This document shows, piece by piece, positions 62,303 to 64,000 of a stretch of DNA of 64,000 nt. Numbering within the stretch: the first letter of the stretch is position 1; each line of letters starts with the position of its first letter. Below the pieces are notes generated by a model. It searched no databases, was not told where the DNA came from, and saw nothing but the letters and a program-made list of their open reading frames with translations. The DNA comes from Nonlabens ulvanivorans (lineage in GTDB: Bacteria; Bacteroidota; Bacteroidia; Flavobacteriales; Flavobacteriaceae), in contig NZ_JPJI01000032.1 of the NCBI RefSeq assembly GCF_000732625.1, positions 682,001 to 746,000 on the forward strand, in the 5' to 3' direction. Made by a program: the position numbers and the translations under genes.

Positions 62303-64000
62303 TTAAGCAGTTTTAGTTTTACCATTATCCTTAGAAAGTAAAATATTTTTGATTTCTAAAGCTTTTGATGTAGGTAGATGTGATAATATACTGGTGATTA
62401 AATGCTCACCTTGCAAGTCGAGTAATTTAATACTCAATGAATGCACTTTTTTTTCTTGAATAAGAAGAAGTTTTTCTAGCATTTTACTGCGATCATATAG
62501 TTGTATTCGTTCTTGAAATTCAAAAGTTTCGCTGGATAAGGTATGTGATTCTAATTCAAATAGTGGAAAGAGCATATTTTTTAAGTCCCTACTCAATATA
62601 CCATTAAGATATTCCATAGAATGAAGCCTTGAAACAGTTTCTTTACTTATCATTCCCTTATAGGCTACATAGACATCCTCTGGATTATAACGTTGTGATA
62701 ACAGGTTAAAAATGATTTCTAGTTGATCAGAAATGCACTGATCAACATTAGTGATAAGTTGCTCTATTGTATTCTTTTCAAGTAAAGAGATAACACCATT
62801 AGTTCTTTTATCAGAGCGCTGGCTTATTTTTAATGACCAATATAATCTTACTAATTCTTTATACTTAGCAGACTCTTTATCTATAAATCTTATCAATTCC
62901 TTCTTTTTTAAAATCGATTTTCCTCCATCTATCCTAGATTTAAATAATAGTTCAAAAGCTCTTTTCTTAACAGAAATGTCGCTTCGATGGGTTAGTTGAA
63001 TAATTAAACGGTGTGATTTTTTAGTTTTTATATGGTATAATACATGAAGCAATTTTTTTCTGAAATCATTCTCTGTTTTTTTTCTAGAATAAATCTGACT
63101 TATGATTTTTAAAGATTTATTACCCATTTTTTGAATGGAAGAAATAATCGATTTTTTTAATTCATCGTCTATGAGTCCTTCAAGAAGAGTGTTTAAGAAA
63201 TAAACATCCTTAGTATGACCAGTAGCTTTAATCGCTGCAATTCTTAAAGTTTTATTATTGTGATTCAAATAGTTGTCAATTATTGAATAGTAGTTAGTCG
63301 TAGCAGCATATCCCAATGTTTCTATAAGTCGAGCAAGTTCTGCTATTTGCATGTTCTGGTCACCTATTTCACTAGAGAATAGTTCTATACGTAACTTCAG
63401 ATTATACTTTTCGGCTAGTAAAGGGTTTTCTTGAGAAATCGCAGCTAGAGCTAGCAGTGCAGCTGTTGCTATCATATCATCTTCGTCATCTAGATAATTT
63501 TCATAGAATTGATAAGAAATATGCTCGTGGCTCAATAAATAATTCATTGCTGCATTAATCAATTCACTGTCATCTGTATATATAAAATCTTGTACCTGTG
63601 CGACTGGTTCATTGATTACATAATCTAAATTATTAATTACCGCTGTAACGACCTTATTATTTTCATGATTAAGAAGTTGCAGAACTGGATCTCTTAAACT
63701 GGAATGACTTATTTCTGGTAGTTTTTGCAGCATCAATAATATATCCTCAGTTCCACCATTTTCAAAAATGATTTTCATATTACCGATAAGAGTTCCAACA
63801 TTATTTTTTTCTTTTCTTAACTTTTCTCTTTTTACAATACTTTGTTTAAAGATACTTAGATAGCTGTCTTTAACTTTAAAAATTAAATAAATCCAGAAAA
63901 TAGAAAGAATTGCAATCGATGCGGTAATAATGTGATTGGGAAGATTCAGTCCTTTTACAACAAAAATTATAACTAATCCAGCTAGTCCGGTAGCAACACT
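62303..64000 (-). CDS. Membrane protein with C-terminal HEAT repeats (5' end outside the window)
   Basis: The frame ending at 62303 stays open to the right edge: 565 codons are visible. Upstream of the ATG at 63778 it continues with two hydrophobic helices (LAGLVIIFVV and ASIAILSIFWIYLIF) and a basic stretch, so 63778 is not the true start. The rest is HEAT-like helical repeats (KTLRIAAIKATGHTKDVYFL). This layout recalls nucleotide-transporter (ATP/ADP carrier) proteins with HEAT tails in Bacteroidota, but the carrier part is not seen. Its stop abuts that of the serine hydrolase gene. Confidence 0.8.
   Translation of the reverse strand, partial: SVATGLAGLVIIFVVKGLNLPNHIITASIAILSIFWIYLIFKVKDSYLSIFKQSIVKREKLRKEKNNVGTLIGNMKIIFENGGTEDILLMLQKLPEISHSSLRDPVLQLLNHENNKVVTAVINNLDYVINEPVAQVQDFIYTDDSELINAAMNYLLSHEHISYQFYENYLDDEDDMIATAALLALAAISQENPLLAEKYNLKLRIELFSSEIGDQNMQIAELARLIETLGYAATTNYYSIIDNYLNHNNKTLRIAAIKATGHTKDVYFLNTLLEGLIDDELKKSIISSIQKMGNKSLKIISQIYSRKKTENDFRKKLLHVLYHIKTKKSHRLIIQLTHRSDISVKKRAFELLFKSRIDGGKSILKKKELIRFIDKESAKYKELVRLYWSLKISQRSDKRTNGVISLLEKNTIEQLITNVDQCISDQLEIIFNLLSQRYNPEDVYVAYKGMISKETVSRLHSMEYLNGILSRDLKNMLFPLFELESHTLSSETFEFQERIQLYDRSKMLEKLLLIQEKKVHSLSIKLLDLQGEHLITSILSHLPTSKALEIKNILLSKDNGKTKTA

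Noticed and set aside
62303-63778. HEAT protein taken as complete from ATG 63778
   Set aside because: The frame is open to the window edge with hydrophobic helices upstream, so that Met is internal.

Overview
The window comes from a chromosome of the Flavobacteriaceae (Bacteroidota), most likely a marine genus such as Nonlabens or Dokdonia; the genus is a guess. Evidence for the group: promoters of the Bacteroidota type (TAnnTTTG -7 box, several with a TTG -33 box 17-19 bases upstream), AT-rich DNA, gliding genes gldE and gldD, family-restricted proteins (DUF4292, DUF4270, DUF4301, an HU/SPOR protein) and a group II GGGP synthase. It reads as core chromosome: no insertion sequence, prophage, CRISPR array, tRNA or rRNA was found.

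Layout. 1-3432: end of a probable sugar nucleotidyltransferase, then an envelope operon (TPR protein, DUF4292 lipoprotein, EnvC-like protein). 3445-8477: thioesterase, two secreted proteins, a tandem GNAT pair of which one copy is frameshifted, and an HU/SPOR protein. 8699-15344: pheS, fasciclin protein, 3-hydroxyanthranilate dioxygenase, isoaspartyl peptidase, exonuclease III and small membrane or lipoproteins. 15495-23418: an unknown helical protein, then a long minus-strand block (M23 peptidase, thioredoxin-like lipoprotein, radA, degenerate esterase, flippase-like protein, panD, panC). 23527-29881: glycogen-synthase-like fragment, DUF4270 lipoprotein, glmS, atpD, atpC. 30608-36392: biotin operon bioF-DUF2007-bioD-bioA-KAS-bioB. 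36457-43667: JmjC-like protein, recX, RNase G, a 30-residue basic ribosomal-type protein, HU, then mutY-ssb-gldE-gldD. 43753-51068: EamA transporter, a pair of M16 peptidases (the active one fused to OmpA), rplU-rpmA and small proteins. 51178-57335: ahcY, then a tightly packed run: PPTase, GGGP synthase, thiamine-binding-like protein, PnuC, NadR-type kinase, DUF4301, ArfB. 57405-64000: single-Cys thioredoxin-like protein, a secreted dikinase-like protein with a serine hydrolase, and a convergent membrane/HEAT-repeat protein cut by the window edge.

The strongest unexplained signal is a 16-bp perfect palindrome, CGCTTTCGCGAAAGCG. I count 12 exact and 4 near copies, roughly one per 3.9 kb and more evenly spaced than random. 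Eleven copies lie inside genes and are translated in all three frames (AFAKA, TLSRK, RFRES). The second is the two-gene cassette at 58092-62302: an exported protein with the domain order and motifs of glucan, water dikinases (phosphohistidine swivel then C-terminal ATP-grasp), coupled to a beta-lactamase-fold serine hydrolase.
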